From: Hypomyces perniciosus
Taxonomy: Eukaryota > Ascomycota > Sordariomycetes > Hypocreales > Hypocreaceae
NCBI GenBank assembly: GCA_008477525.1
Contig: SPDT01000003.1
Span: 3,162,001-3,226,000, forward strand
Length of the DNA stretch: 64,000 bases
Direction of reading: 5' to 3'
In this document: piece after piece, positions 13,467 through 25,997 of the stretch
Layout: the number at the start of each line of letters is the position of its first letter
Position numbering within the stretch: position 1 is the stretch's first letter
The notes under the pieces: generated by a model
What the model saw: only the letters and a program-made list of their open reading frames with translations
Told to the model about the DNA's origin: nothing
Database searches by the model: none
Position numbers and translations under genes: made by a program

Positions 13467-14264
13467 TGATAATAAAATTAGACTTGGATAATATTAATTC
13501 ATATTTCTTTTGTTGTCCCAGTGTTAGTAATTCTATTAGACTCCACTGAAATTATAAAGCCATGATAATCTTTGAAACCTAGGGAAAATATGTAGTGAGT
13601 GGACACACACCAATTCCATCGCGTCTTGTCGGGCTGATAGTCCTCCGTAATACGAGAACTATCACAGCCCTAGGTTCACTAGGATCAGAAAAACCGGTCC
13701 TCAGATCCTTTTATAGATGCTCTAAGACAAAATCTGAGGGCAAAAGCACGATTTCGGAGTTTACATATACGCTTGCGAATAATGTCCGAAGGAATTTCCA
13801 GCTCCAACTTCCTCTGCCACCCGTAATCCGCAATCAGAAATTTGCAAAGAAGCATAAAATATCTCCGGAATAGGGATTTGACGGTTGTTTAAATGACATT
13901 GAATTTATTCACATAATCGTCGCAGGCCTGTTAGTCTGAACACCCAGACTCCAAAAAGAAAGCAAAAAGAAAGCATCAACTATATGGTAATCGTAGATCG
14001 GTTCAGCTCGTAAGTTTAACGGTCTGTTTATTGTCAGCAGGCTAAGTGTAAACCAGTTACAACCTATTATGGATCTTTATAGTCGACTAAGTATAATTAG
14101 GTCAAAATTTGCGAAGTTACTAATAGAGAACGTAGAAAATTACGATAAGTCTTTCTTAGTATCAAAGTATATAAGAAAGCCCATCACCCTCCTATATTCT
14201 ATATTTCTAACTCCATCTCAAACCAATTTCTTCAGTAGAGTCTACAGTCTACAGTCTACCCAAT
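13467..14264. other. Intergenic, start of normal-composition island
   Basis: Base composition changes sharply from AT-rich LINE to balanced sequence at about 13,466. A 92-codon open frame at 13,595-13,873 opens with GTG and has no recognisable product, so I do not call it a gene. The final 300 bases presumably hold the promoter of the secreted-protein gene at 14,265. No other element is evident. Confidence 0.5.
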
Positions 14265-14963
14265 ATGCGTTCTTTAATCTTCCCTCTCATTCCTCTTATT
14301 GTTGAGGCCGCTTCTGTCGCCACAAGCACTTCTCTGAACATTCCTATCAAAGATATTCTGAGCCGCAATTTTAAGGCATACCTAGAGCACCCTCTGATGC
14401 CAACATTTCAAAACTGGCTGAAAGAAAATCAAGATTTGGACTTCATCTCTGGTAACGCTACAGTGCCGGTTACATTAAACGCCATTCATTGCGACTATAC
14501 TGGTTGTCTCTTCGAAAGTTCCACCACCTTAGACGCGGATACGGTCAAGGCCCTGGAGCACTACGGAAAGCAGGAAAACAAAAAGACTCTCCTACCACGT
14601 GTCAACGCTATCAACTGGATTTCCGCCACTCACTGGAAGACGTATTGGTCCGGGCAGGAGGGTGGAGCAGAACATTATACGACTTGGGATTTACTCTGCC
14701 ACAGACTTACCTACCGCGGTACTGGTTGGGTGTTGGACGACCATAGCATTGAGGTGAAGGGTGACAATGACATATTCACCAGAGTTAAAGCTTGGGAGTT
14801 TCGGCACCCAGAGCATAGAGTTTCACTGAAGCAAAACTTTTCCTGTTCGTTCTTTGGGGGCAAGTGTTGTGTCAACCACAACGATGTATATGCCACATCT
14901 GGTATGAAACGCTGGACATGGGACTGTTCATCGGGAAGACGGGCGGATCCCTGCCAAGGCTAA
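14265..14963 (+). CDS. Small secreted Cys-rich protein, unknown function
   Basis: This is a single-exon frame of 232 residues starting at ATG 14,265 and ending at TAA. The first 16-20 residues (MRSLIFPLIPLIVEAAS) form a hydrophobic stretch like a secretion signal. The mature part is about 215 residues with aromatic-rich segments (NWISATHWKTYWSG) and a Cys-rich C-terminus carrying the motifs CSFFGGKCC, WDCSS and DPCQG, consistent with disulphide bonds in an extracellular protein. I do not recognise the family. The gene lies alone between LINE A and LINE B, convergent with the pore-forming-protein-like pseudogene at 16,015-17,049. Size, signal, cysteines and a transposon-flanked location are typical of fungal effector or secreted-defence genes, but that role is inference. 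No intron is needed. Confidence 0.6.
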   Translation: MRSLIFPLIPLIVEAASVATSTSLNIPIKDILSRNFKAYLEHPLMPTFQNWLKENQDLDFISGNATVPVTLNAIHCDYTGCLFESSTTLDADTVKALEHYGKQENKKTLLPRVNAINWISATHWKTYWSGQEGGAEHYTTWDLLCHRLTYRGTGWVLDDHSIEVKGDNDIFTRVKAWEFRHPEHRVSLKQNFSCSFFGGKCCVNHNDVYATSGMKRWTWDCSSGRRADPCQG

Positions 14964-15430
14964 GTTCAGCGAGGCATAGCAGTGGATGTCATGGCCGAGG
15001 GACAATGTTATAAGATTCAGTAAGTGGGCCACTGGAACAGAACAACAATCACACATTGGACCAATCGCGAATGGATCATCGCCCAGAACTGCCATCCACG
15101 ATTGCTTTCATAGTCCCATATGTTCACTTCGTTCATGTATTACCAAACTTTTTGTATAGAATACGTAGTCACTGAACTAGTCACTGACACATTCCGTGTT
15201 CTCATTGGACCACCTGTTCGCTGAATATTAACCTCTCGTCCGTATATGCCACAAGGATAACAAAGTATGCATATGAATATATGTATAATAATACCCAATA
15301 AGTCCGTCTATTTGAGGATAAAGGAGGAAATGTCGTGCAACGCGTTCGTTTAGTTAGCAGGTATATCATATGACGAGCAGCTTCTGGTACTTTTTATATA
15401 TTCCACTCCCAGGTCTTGTCGAATATATCT
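14964..15430. other. Intergenic
   Basis: This is the 3' flank of the secreted-protein gene. I see no convincing reading frame, RNA gene or repeat here. Confidence 0.4.
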
Positions 15431-15780
15431 TGTCGTGGAAAATCACACACACATAAACACAGAAGCTATGCCTACACGAAATTATAGATAAAGCGTCTGC
15501 TAGCACGCTTGATGGAACTATGAAGCTGCAGTTACTGATATATAAAACACTGCATATTATTTGATTATAATGCCGGCCGCTAGCTAACCCTAATTGGTCT
15601 ATCGATCCGTAGATTACCCATATTCCCTTGTGTGCAGGGGGGTGACAGGTTGATTAACTTATAAAAATCCATTTTACTAGATTTAAACCAGTGACTTCTT
15701 TATATGGGGTTAAAGGGGTAATAATATTATAAGGGAGGCGCCTTTAGGGTTACAAGGGACTAATACCCCTTTTATTAGGT
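15431..15780. repeat. Divergent remnant related to the Gypsy LTR
   Basis: The stretch opens with TGTCGTGGAAAATCACACAC, like the LTR start TGTCGAGGGGGAATT followed by an ACACAC tract. Near 15,551-15,582 it shares ACTGCATATTATTTGATTAT and the adjoining AATGCCGGC with the LTR segment ACTGCGGATCATTTGATTAT. The rest is only loosely alignable, and the right limit is uncertain. It is probably an old LTR of a related family. The 15,781-16,014 stretch that follows shows nothing recognisable. Confidence 0.45.
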
Positions 15781-16014
15781 TATATGACTAGAAAGATGGT
15801 ATTTACATGGAGAGCCTTCCTCCTTCGCCTAGAGGCGAGGTCAGAGATCAATATAGCCACTTGTTGACCCCCTAGCTGCTATTCGGTAGCATATCTATTG
15901 CCAGCATCCTCCCTGACTCCCCCATTTCCTTCTGTGTGGCCTTGCGATCACCTCACCCACGCTTCAACGCAGGCTATATGGTATTAGTACATGATCATAA
16001 ATCATTCCAGAAAG

Positions 16015-17049
16015 TTAGAAATTTGGTCCACTTACTATGGTTGTCCATGTGGCAGTGGGCCTGAAAGCCACATTATTGTTAGGAACAGCAAGGGTGAGTT
16101 CCTTGCCATCACTAAGGTCCTCCCATGCATATGCATCATACCTGTACCAGTCCTTCCATCCCTCCCGACTCATAATGGTGAAAATCTCGAGGTCACCAGC
16201 TTCGCTCACCTGTGGAACAGGAAGTATGTAAGCCTTATTGCCAAGTCCCTCGCCTACCATAGGAACAGGGTGGATTGTCGCTTTTCGCACTTCACGAAGC
16301 AGGTTGCTATTCACGAAGCGTTCGTTCCAGTACCCATCCTGGCTACTATCAGGCGACCATTTAAGTTCCTCGCTGCTATCGTTGATGGTGTACTCAATGC
16401 GCTGCCTCTTAAGCACCTTGCATTTCAAAAGTGGATAGACCGCAAGATTGTGGACAGGTTCCTCGCCAGTCTTTCCGGAGGTCTTGAGCGATTCCTTGGT
16501 GGTCGTAGACTTGGCGTATTTGTAGGAAACCGTGCTGGTGGACTTTGCCTCTGCAGTAACACCGTATTATGAACCACGCCCTTTGATGCTGATCTCGGCA
16601 TCTGTCCCGGCGTTTAACTCGGACTTAATGACAGTTTCTTGTTCCTTGTCGTGTTGGGTAATGTAGATTGAGGCAGGCAAGGTTTCGAGATTCGAGACCT
16701 CAGGGACCCATTCCATCGGTTTGACAATGTAGAGATAACCAAAAGTCTCATACCAGTCGTCAATGGTATGTCTGCCTTCAAGATCTGTGACGACCATTTG
16801 CGCGGGAAGAGCTCCAAGCCGCTCTTCCTTGATTCCAAAGATTTCCTCCAAGTCTGTTCTCCCAAGATTATAGCCTTGAACCTCACCCAATGGTGGCTTA
16901 AACATCCCGAGCTTGCTTTCGTCAAAATGGAATGGCATTTCACCCTCGCGTTTGAAGACCACGTTCTCAACATGAGAGGGGTTCATGTGGTGGGACCCAA
17001 AGGGCATGGTGCCACGAAGGACGCCCGAACCAAGGAGGCTGAGGGCCAT
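16015..17049 (-). pseudogene. Aerolysin/ETX-MTX2-like pore-forming protein gene, broken by one stop
   Basis: Minus-strand frame of about 345 codons, starting at ATG 17,049 and interrupted once, by TAA at 16,567-16,569. Both halves are in the same frame and the codons between them remain coding-like, so a single nonsense change explains the break; the 24 nt between nearby GT and AG are too short for an intron. The central third is a long run of alternating Ser/Thr and charged residues (for example KSTSTVSYKYAKSTTTKES), with a Pro-containing turn and a basic strand after it. This pattern resembles the transmembrane hairpin region of aerolysin and ETX/MTX2 beta-pore-forming proteins. No secretion signal is obvious. 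The family call is by pattern only; a lectin-like or unrelated beta-rich protein is possible. The stop is of a kind RIP-like mutation leaking from flanking repeats could cause. Confidence 0.45.
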
Positions 17050-17422
17050 TGCGAAAACCGATAAAAGGATAAACTAACTGGGCTCAAGAGATGTGTGATG
17101 ATATTGTTGCAGGTGATGGTGTGGGTGGTGGATATTGGATAGTGGACTCAGAAACTCAGAAGCAGGATAGGAGCATCTTATATCGTCGAAATTCTAGCTC
17201 TCTCAACTCGAGACCTCCTATCTTCCAAGCTGAGTGCATGAGCTAAGGCTGGATGTCTTAGAAGCTGTCGGATGACGTCGGTCTGGTTGTTGGAAAGATG
17301 ACTAGATGTGAGGATGCAGGGAGCCCGCTACTGTGAGCGGTCTTGCGTGAGGTGAAACAGAACATGCGGCTTTCTCTTTGTACATATAATAAAATGGTTG
17401 CATATGAAACCAATTATGATAG
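17050..17422. other. Upstream region of the 16,015-17,049 gene
   Basis: Normal-composition sequence ending at the LINE B target duplication. It presumably held the promoter of the minus-strand gene. No clear TATA element or other feature is seen. Confidence 0.35.
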
Positions 17423-18500
17423 AGAGCGGGTCCTTACTTTGTTTGTTTGTTTTATTATTTACATCCACTAAGTAAGCTAGTTACATAAATCCCTTATAGG
17501 CAATAGGATGTTAGGAGCTGGCGGTTTACGCTGCTGTTCGCTAAGTTTCAATTTATAAAGGAAAAAAAGTTAATCTGGGTAATGTTAATCTATTTCTATT
17601 AAGGGAGGACTATAAAGGTCTACTTCCTTTATTAGTTTCTAAAAGGCTTTATTTCCTATAAGTCTAAATAAGTAAAAAAAGGGGGTCTTTTTTAAAGGGA
17701 TATCTAGAAAAAAGGGCTTAACTATTCTATATTCTATAAAGTAGCTTTATCTTTTTAATTTACTATATTTATAAATAGACTCTTTATTATATTTAGAGCA
17801 TTTATAGTATTTTTAGAAATCCCTATATTTTAATTTTTCTGCTAAAAGCCTATAAAGGATAAAGTGTAAGAGTTTAAGTTCTAGGGGGGAAATTAAAGCT
17901 TTAAATCTTTATTATTATAGCCTTTTAAGGTTTTACTAAACTGATTTTACTCTTTTACTTTTATAAATTCTTTTTTAGTTTATTTTCTAATATATATAAT
18001 TATAGCCTAATTCTATAGTGCAGTAAAGAAAGCTGTATTTTATTTAACTAAACAGTTAACCTATTTATTATTTATAATATCTTTATATTTTAAAACCTAT
18101 AAAATCAAAGTCCTATAAGGTAAAATACTTTATATTAGTTTCTGGAACTATATATATACTTTTTATATAAAGGGGGGGGGCTTATTAAATAGCCTATTAA
18201 TAACTAATAAGTTATTTAAGAAAAAGAAGGCTATTTAAATTATATAGTCTTTTTTTATATATTTAGCTATTAGCTTTATAGCCTTTAAAGCAGCCTATAC
18301 CTTTATATTATAGAGTTGCATTATTAAAGTGTCTAGCATTTATAGTTACTTTTACTTTATAGTAAACAACTACTCTTTAACTTATATTCTTTTTAATTTA
18401 AAATTTATTTAAATAGGCTAAGATTAAGTTAAAGGGGAGGGATTTAACTATTTCCAGGTATTTCTTTACTGCAGTTAATTTACCTATACCTTTTAAGTCT

Positions 18501-19080
18501 TGTTAAAATAACAAGGTTATACTGAACCTTATTTAAGTGCAGCTTCTAGGAAGGTGCACCCAACGCAGCAATAAGGAAACGACTAAGAGTCTAGTTGGGT
18601 TAACAATAGATAAACAATTAAATTGTAACTGAACTAATAGCTAGAAAGCTATAGAATATCTAGTGATATGCGGCTAGTGTAGAAGTGATTGTATAAACAA
18701 TAGCTTTGTCTTCTATAATAGTCCTCCGACTAGATAATAGGAATGCGGCGGCAGAATTGGGTTTGTGGCCCTGTTTCTATTTTCCGCAAAATTCATTTAT
18801 ATAAGAAATCGGCCAAATCGACTCACGGCCATACAAACAGGAAACCATTTTAGTCAGATTTTTCACAATAGCTATTGTGGCCATTGTATTGAGTCTAGGG
18901 TAGGCGGGGTAGCTGGTCCTAGCTCAATTGTTATCGTTGAAGATAACAGAAATTTCCTGACTTACACTAAAGTTCCTCCGGAACTTAGTCCTAGTGTCAG
19001 GCCTAATTCCGGGTCTAGCCAGAATAGGAAGGTTACCCAAATACACTAAAATCCTTACTTTTTAGCCCTCCTTTTTAATA
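18501..19080 (-). repeat. Solo Copia LTR, minus orientation, with target duplication
   Basis: This 580 bp LTR is the reverse complement of the LTRs of the Copia element at 19,567-26,577. It starts TGTTAAAATAACAAGG and ends CCTCCTTTTTAATA. It is flanked by perfect AGTCT duplications (18,496-18,500 and 19,081-19,085). A 94-codon open frame at 18,765-19,049 is just LTR sequence and recurs in the other solo copy. Confidence 0.92.
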
Positions 19081-19566
19081 AGTCTAGATTAAAGAGAATA
19101 TATAGGGACTTTTAAATAAAGAGTATAGGTTTAATATTCCTGTTAATTAGGGTAATGGTGCATTAAAGTCTGGTTTATAGTAGTTAAAGAGGGAGTTTTT
19201 TATTAATATATTAACTAATTAAGTAATTTTAATTTAATCCCGCGAATCTTACTATATACCTAAATCAGGCCTAAGTTAAGGCAATACTGGCTAAAGGGAC
19301 CTTTAATTCTTTATCTAAAACAGGAATACTTATAGTTTTTTAAATTAAAAGGATTGCCTATACTATAGCCTTAAAGGCTTTATTTATTTTATTTATTAGG
19401 CTAAATATTTTTATATTTATTTATTTAATAGGGTTAAGTTGCGATTATTATTTACACTTTAATATTATACTTTTATTTTATATAAGGCAATAAAAAGGAT
19501 ATAGGCCTTTATAGCTTATATTATAGCTTTAAAAAGTAAACTTTTTTAAGTTTTATTAAATAACTT

Positions 19567-20147
19567 TGTTAAAAAGGAGGGCTAAAAAGCAAGGATTTCT
19601 GTGTAATTGGGTAACCTTCCTATTCTGGCTAGACCTGGAATTAGGCCCGACACTAGGACCGAGTTCCGGAGGAACTTTGGTGTAAGTCAGGAAATTTCTA
19701 TTATCCTCAATGATAACAATTAAGCTAGGATCAGCTACCCCGCCTACCCTAGACTCAATATAATGGGCATAATGGCCATTGTGAAAAATCTGACCAAAAT
19801 GGTTTCCCGTTTATATGGCCGTGAGTCGATTTGACCGATTTTACATACAAATAAATTTTGCGGAAAATAAGAATACAGCCACAAACCCAATTCTGCCACC
19901 GCACACCTATTATTAGGTTAGAGGACTATTATAGAAGACAAAGCTATTGTTTATATAATCACTTCTATACCAGCCGCATATCACTAGATATTCTATAGCT
20001 TTCTAGCTATTAGTTTAGTTACAATTCAATTATTCATTTATTATTAACTTAACTAGACTCTTAGTTATTTCTTTATTGCTGTATTAGGTGCACCTTCTTA
20101 AAAGCTGCACTTAAATGAGGTTCAGTATAACCTTATTATTTTAATAG
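19567..20147 (+). repeat. Copia 5' LTR
   Basis: Starts TGTTAAAAAGGAGGGC and ends TTTTAATA (better-preserved family end TTAACA). It aligns over its full length with the 3' LTR and both solo copies. Differences are mainly transitions. Confidence 0.9.
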
Positions 20148-20159
20148 GTTATTTTTCCT

Positions 20160-23100
20160 CGGGTCTCTATTAATGGATTTTTCTAGTAGTTATAGCACTT
20201 CCCTTAACGCTACTATAGCACTTATAGCGGGTTTTTATAATGCTTATCCTAATATTTACAGCACTTCCCCTAATACCACTACAGTACTCATAGCAGGTTT
20301 TTATAGTGCTTATTTTAATGCTTATATTAGCACTTTTAGGATCTTTGGCTATCTGAACCTATTTTTAAGCTTTTACTATAAATACTATTACAGTTATAGT
20401 AGTACTGCTACTATTTTCACTATTTTTAGTGATTAATATATACTATATAGTATACTCCTTATTTTAATAGGATATAGGCCTAACAGCAGTATAAGTTAAC
20501 CTATTAAGGCTCCTAGTAGCCTTATTTCCTTAATTAAGGATAATAGCTCTCCCTAACAGTAAAGGGATTTATTTATTTAAGTGCAGAATATAGAATAAAA
20601 GCTTTAGGTATAAAAGGCCTTTACTAAGACAGTTAAGGTATAGTTAAAGGGTTAGAATAATACTATAACTTAGCTAAATAATACATTAACTAGCCTAGCT
20701 GCTGCTATTTTAGGTCTTTAATCTCAATAGACTACTAGTTTAATAGAAATTAATCCTATAGCCCCTATACCAATGCCAATACAAGCTCCTACTCCTATTC
20801 CTATACCAGTCCAGGTTCTATTTACATCTATTCCTTAACCCTAAAATACTATTTTTACTTTAAATAGTAGTTTTATTAAAGAGGCATTAAAAAAGGTCTA
20901 TAGCTTTCTAGAAAACTATAAGCTAATAAGCCTTAATAATTTTAATTAATAGAAATAGTCTTTAAATATTATATTAAAGGCTATAGATTACTATACTTTT
21001 ATAGAAAATCCTATAGTTGTTAATTCTTTATTTAATTCAGAATAAGCCCTATTACTTATATTAATTAAGGATAGTTTAACAGCTATTCCTGCTGTATCTA
21101 TTGCTTAGATTTAAAGCCTAAAAGAAGCATTTTTAGTATTAAAGAGATAATATAGTTACTTTAATACTTTATAGAGAGATTCCCTTTATAGGGAATTTTA
21201 CATATTAAATTACAGTAATTATAAAGGATTTTTAGCTAAATTTAATGCTACTTTTAATAGCTTATTAGCTAAGCTAGCTATCTTAAAGGTTAATATTAAT
21301 ATACTAAATTAAGTTAATTAATATTTAAATTCCTTAAAAAAGACTTATTTTTAATAGGCTAAGAGAATTAAAGGAACTATTAGATCTAATAGAGCTATTA
21401 AGCAATTTACTAAAGGTTTTAACATTTAATTCTTTATAGCAGATATATTAAAAGAGACTAAGAATCTATCTTTAACTGCATATAAGGTTAATAAAGCCTC
21501 GGGCCCTTCTAAGTCCCCTAATTAAAAGCCAGCTTCTAATTCCAATAAAAGGAAAGGAAATTAAAAGAAATAAAGAAATCAAAAGAATCAGAAAAATCAG
21601 AATTAATAAAACCAAAAGCAAACTATAGAGGATACTGCTTTTACTAGTATATATTATCTAGCTACTGGGGAGTATAGCTTAAAAGAGCTGTCAGAAAAGT
21701 CTTCTACTAAATCTATTAATAGTTCAGATAGTAATTAAGATCTTCTATATACCCTAAATACTAAAAAAGGAAAAAAGTCTTTTAATCCTTTTAAGCCTTC
21801 TAAATCTTTTAAAAAACCTAAACCCCTTAAACTTTCTATTTAAAATAGTCTATTATATAATACTAAATCTACAGTTTATATAATTAATTCTAAGAAATAG
21901 TTTATAAACTATAGATTTAATAAAAGGGACCTAGGTATTGTCTATACTGGCGGGGGCCCTGTTACCTTTAAAGGAATAAAAACAGCCACTTTTAATATCT
22001 TTAATAAAGATAATAACTATAAAGAGATAAAATTACTAAATACCCTCTATTGCCTACAGCTAGATATAAACCTTATAAGTGGCCTAAGGCATTACTAAGC
22101 TAGAGGATATATACAGTATAATACTCTTTTTACAAAAACTATACAGCTAATAGGGCTATTAAATCCCTTAAAATATAGTTTTTTCCTTACAATTAAAGGA
22201 TATACTACACTATATAGCCATATAAATAGCTATAGAGCTTATAGCTCTATATAGGTTTAAATCCCTGCTATTAGTAAGGAAAAGGCTTAGGAATATATTG
22301 CTGTTCTAGAAGCAATAGCTTCGAAAAAACAACCAACTAGATCTAGTCCTAGGCTTATAAAGAAGAATAATCCTAAAGGAAAGGATCTCTCTAAACTCCC
22401 TGAAACCCTAGGCTAAGTGGAGGAAGAGGGGCCCCGTGTACCCCTATTGCCTAAGGAAATAAGGGGGAATAAGCTTATAGAGGATACCTTTATGGAGGAA
22501 AGGCCCTGTATGCCTAGGGAATCCTCTATTACTGAAGATCTAGAGGTTATTAAGCCAATTGAACCAGAGGGAGATACTATTACTAATAGTATTAGCCACA
22601 AGCTGCTAAAGCTAGCCCTCTTATAGCATAAAAGACTAGGTTATATTAGTTTAAGTTTACTGAAGAAGACTGCTAAAATAACTACTGGAATTCTTAACTT
22701 TAATTCTATTAAAGAGACTGAATTCCATTATTTAGCGTATAATAAAGGAAAAGCTATTAAGAGGCTTAATTTAAAGCTAATTCTTAATCCACTAGCCTCT
22801 CTAGACTATCTAAAAGCTAATACTTTCTCTATAAAGCTAATGCCTTATAATAAGGCCCCTATTAGTCTTTTAATCATTAATAGAAAATCAAGATATAGGT
22901 GACTATTCCTTTTAAGAGATCATAATAGACCTACCCTTTTAGCTACTATACAAGGCTTTATAAATAGCCTGAAAACGCAGTATAACCGGTATTTTGTCGA
23001 GGGGGAATTGGCACTCTAAAACATACACACAACACACACACACACCCACATACAACGACTGGTATCGAGCGCGGGAACCGCGCTCCTGACAGAACCACGA

Positions 23101-25825
23101 AGCGGCGATTGAGTAATGTAGGGGCTAAAAAGATACTGCGGATCATTTGATTATGATGCCGGCAGCCAAAAGCAACCAACGGTTACCTTCATACGCCTCA
23201 GCGACTGTATTCTTATAGGTAGGGTTATGTGTTGAAGGGGGAAGAAGGTTGTTGTTTATTAAACTAGGTCTATCTGTATATCTTTATACTCCCATACTTT
23301 CCTAATCCAGTAGCTGCTTAAATAAGCAGCCAACCTTTCTCGGGTAAGCTAACAAGAAAAAAAATGCTGGTGCGTTAGGCATATCAGTTACCCCCGACAA
23401 AGTATCTTAAGGAATTTTATTATAATAGCGGAAAGGAAATTAATTAAGAACTTTAAACCTAGTTCTTTTCTTTAGGAATTATATATTCCTATAGCAGCCC
23501 TTATATTTACAAGCAGAATAGTTTAATAAAACGCTTTATTAAAGTTTTATTAAATAGGCTATAGGCTATTATTATAGCAGCTAACCTGCTATTATATCTC
23601 TAGAATTTTATTATCACTGCAGTTCTTAAATTAATTAACTATATAGCTATTATTAATAAAGACTTTACCCTATATTAAGAATTATATAAAGACCTAGACT
23701 TTAATAAGGATTATAAGCTTAATCTGCGAAAATATAGGATTATTGGCTTTTATTATAAGGTATTTATTCTGTAAGAACAAAGGGCTAAAGGCTATAAATT
23801 AGCCCTTAGGATTAAAACTGGGAGACTACTAGCAGTTTTAGGTAATAATACCTATCTTATCTATATTCCATTTAGATATATAGTCTTTAAATCGTCAACT
23901 ATAAAGCTGTATAAAGATAAGATTCCTAAGCTTCAAATCCTAGAACCCACTACAGGTCAGGATAATAAGGAATTAGAGGGAGAAATAAAGCTAGATTTAT
24001 TAGATTAAATAATTCCTAGCTCTTAGGATATTAATCCCTTACTCCTTAACCCTATTCCAGAGGGAGTACCTACTGCTATTCCCTTTATTCCTATACCAGT
24101 TATATGAAACTTTACTATTATAGAGGATTTAATAGATATAGATATATCCCACTTTCTCTATAATAGCGTTAGAAAGCTAGCTTTTCCAGCTACTGCAGTA
24201 CAAGACCCTTAAACATTTAAGTAAATACTTTATAGTCCTAATAAGACTAAGTGGCTAGCAGCGATTTATAGCGAATTTAACCAGCTAGTCGAACAATATA
24301 CCTTTACTTTTATTAAGCGTAATAATATTCCTAAAGGCAAGAATCCTATTATTAGTCGATTAGTTTTAAAGACTAAAAAAGACCAGAACAATAAAATAGT
24401 TAAATTTAAAGCTAGGCTAGTTACTAAGGGCTTCCAATAACTAAAAGGAATAAATTTCAACTAAACGTTCGCCTTAACGGCTGTTCCTTTTACCTGGCGG
24501 CTTCTATTAGCCCTAGCTATTATCTATAACTAGGAAATCAAACAAATCGACTTTATTAATACATTCCTTAACGGGATACTTAAGGAAACTATCTTCCTTA
24601 ACTTCCCTAAAGGATTTAAAGACTATGCCAGTTAAGCCTCCTTTAAGATTAAGTCTATTCTTAGAAAGCTAGGTTATAACCCTAATATAGATTAGGTTAT
24701 TCAGTTACAGAAAGCTCTTTACAGCCTAAAACAGTCCCTTAAAGAATGGCAACAGGCTTTATAAGCCTTAGGAAATAAACTAGGATATAATCCTTTAATT
24801 TCTAACTCTGCTATTCTCTATAATCTAAATAACAGTATTTTTATTATTACTTATATAGATAACTGTCTTTTTATTGGACCAGATAAAGAAGCTATAGCCT
24901 AGCTAAAGCTAGCTTTTAATAAAGTCTATACTATAAAAGATAAAGGCCCTGCCTCTTTCTTTTTAAGGGTTTAAATAGTTAGGGATAGAAAAAGAGGCCT
25001 TTTTTAGCTTTTTTAGAAATAGTATATTACTAAAGCTATAGAGTTTTTTAACCTTTAAAACTCTAAGCCTATTTAATTACCCCTGCAGCCTTTTATTTTA
25101 GCTAATAAAACTATAACTAAACTAGATAAAGCTAATATTAAGCTTTTTCAAGCTATTATTAATACTATTATCTACTTAACAATTTATACTCAAGTAAATA
25201 CCAGCTTTTTAGTCTAGTAGCTAGCTAAATAATTTCAAGGCCTTTATAAAGAGTATTTAAACGCAGCCCGCAACCTATTACAGTATTTAAATAATACCTA
25301 GGATCTAGCTATTTAATATACTAGAAAATCTAGTCCTATACTTATTGGTTATTGCAATAGTGATTTTGCTAGGGATAAAGAATTAAGCAAATCGACTTAT
25401 AGCTATATTATTATAGTTGCTAATAGGCCAATTAACTGGAAATCAAAAAGGGGCTTAACTATCTGTCTCTCTATACTAGAAGCAGAGTTTATAGCTTTTA
25501 TAGAAGCTACCAGGGAGATTTAGTGGCTTATTAGCCTATATAAAGAGGTAGATCAACCAATTAAACAGCTAATCTCTTTACTTAACGACAATAAAGGTGC
25601 TATTTCTACCTTAAACAACCCTACCCTTTATAATCAAACAAAACATACTCTGTTACAGTTTAATTATATTAGGGAATAGGTTAAAAATAGCGTTATTACA
25701 GTCAGCTAGCTGGAAACCAGTAAAATAGTTACTGATAGGCTTACTAAGCCTCTTCCAGGTCTAAAATTAAAGAATTTTATAAGTCTCCTTAATCTTAAAA
25801 TTTTACCTAAAGTATATACTTAAAG
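20160..25825 (+). pseudogene. Copia gag-pol remnant
   Basis: The plus-strand translation, with many stops, shows successive Copia landmarks. Gag-like sequence lies at about 20,900-21,700, ending in a Lys/Asn-rich tail. A protease/pre-integrase stretch (FINYRFNKRDLG, then HKRLGYISLSLLKKT) runs from about 21,890 to 22,680. An integrase block (NRKSRYR, FINSLKTQYNRY) lies at about 22,880-22,990 and resumes after the nested LTR. The reverse transcriptase includes YIDNCLFIGPD near 24,855. The RNase H C-terminal region includes WKSKRGLTICLSILEAEF (about 25,440-25,495) and KHTLLQFNYIRE. This order with integrase before reverse transcriptase identifies Copia rather than Gypsy. No functional product is possible. 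Confidence 0.88.
22993..23400 (-). repeat. Solo Gypsy LTR nested in the Copia integrase
   Basis: Best-preserved copy of the Gypsy LTR family (408 bp), starting TTTGTCGAGGGGG and ending CCCCCGACAA. The flanks are GGTAT (22,988-22,992) and AGTAT (23,401-23,405), a 5 bp duplication with one G/A change. Joining the flanks restores a continuous integrase-type reading through NRY. The perfect hairpin GAGCGCGGGAACCGCGCTC is at 23,067-23,085. Confidence 0.9.
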
Positions 25826-25997
25826 TTCTTACCCTTCTTATAGCTATTAGCTATTTTATAGCTATTAGCTATCTTTATTATTTTATCTTTAGCTATATTA
25901 GCTATCCTTTTTATTTTTTATATTCTAGTTACTTTCCTATATCTAGATCCTATATCTACTTTAAAGTTATATAGGATAGTATCTATTCTAGAGGGAG

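Noticed and set aside
13595..13873. 92-codon plus-strand frame
   Set aside because: It starts with GTG, not ATG, and has no family resemblance or splice context.
18765..19049. 94-codon frame repeated at 27,621
   Set aside because: Both are parts of solo Copia LTRs; the similarity is repeat identity, not gene conservation.
22413..22626. Overlapping plus and minus frames of 60-70 codons
   Set aside because: They fall in the decayed Copia polyprotein between gag and integrase and are explained by it.
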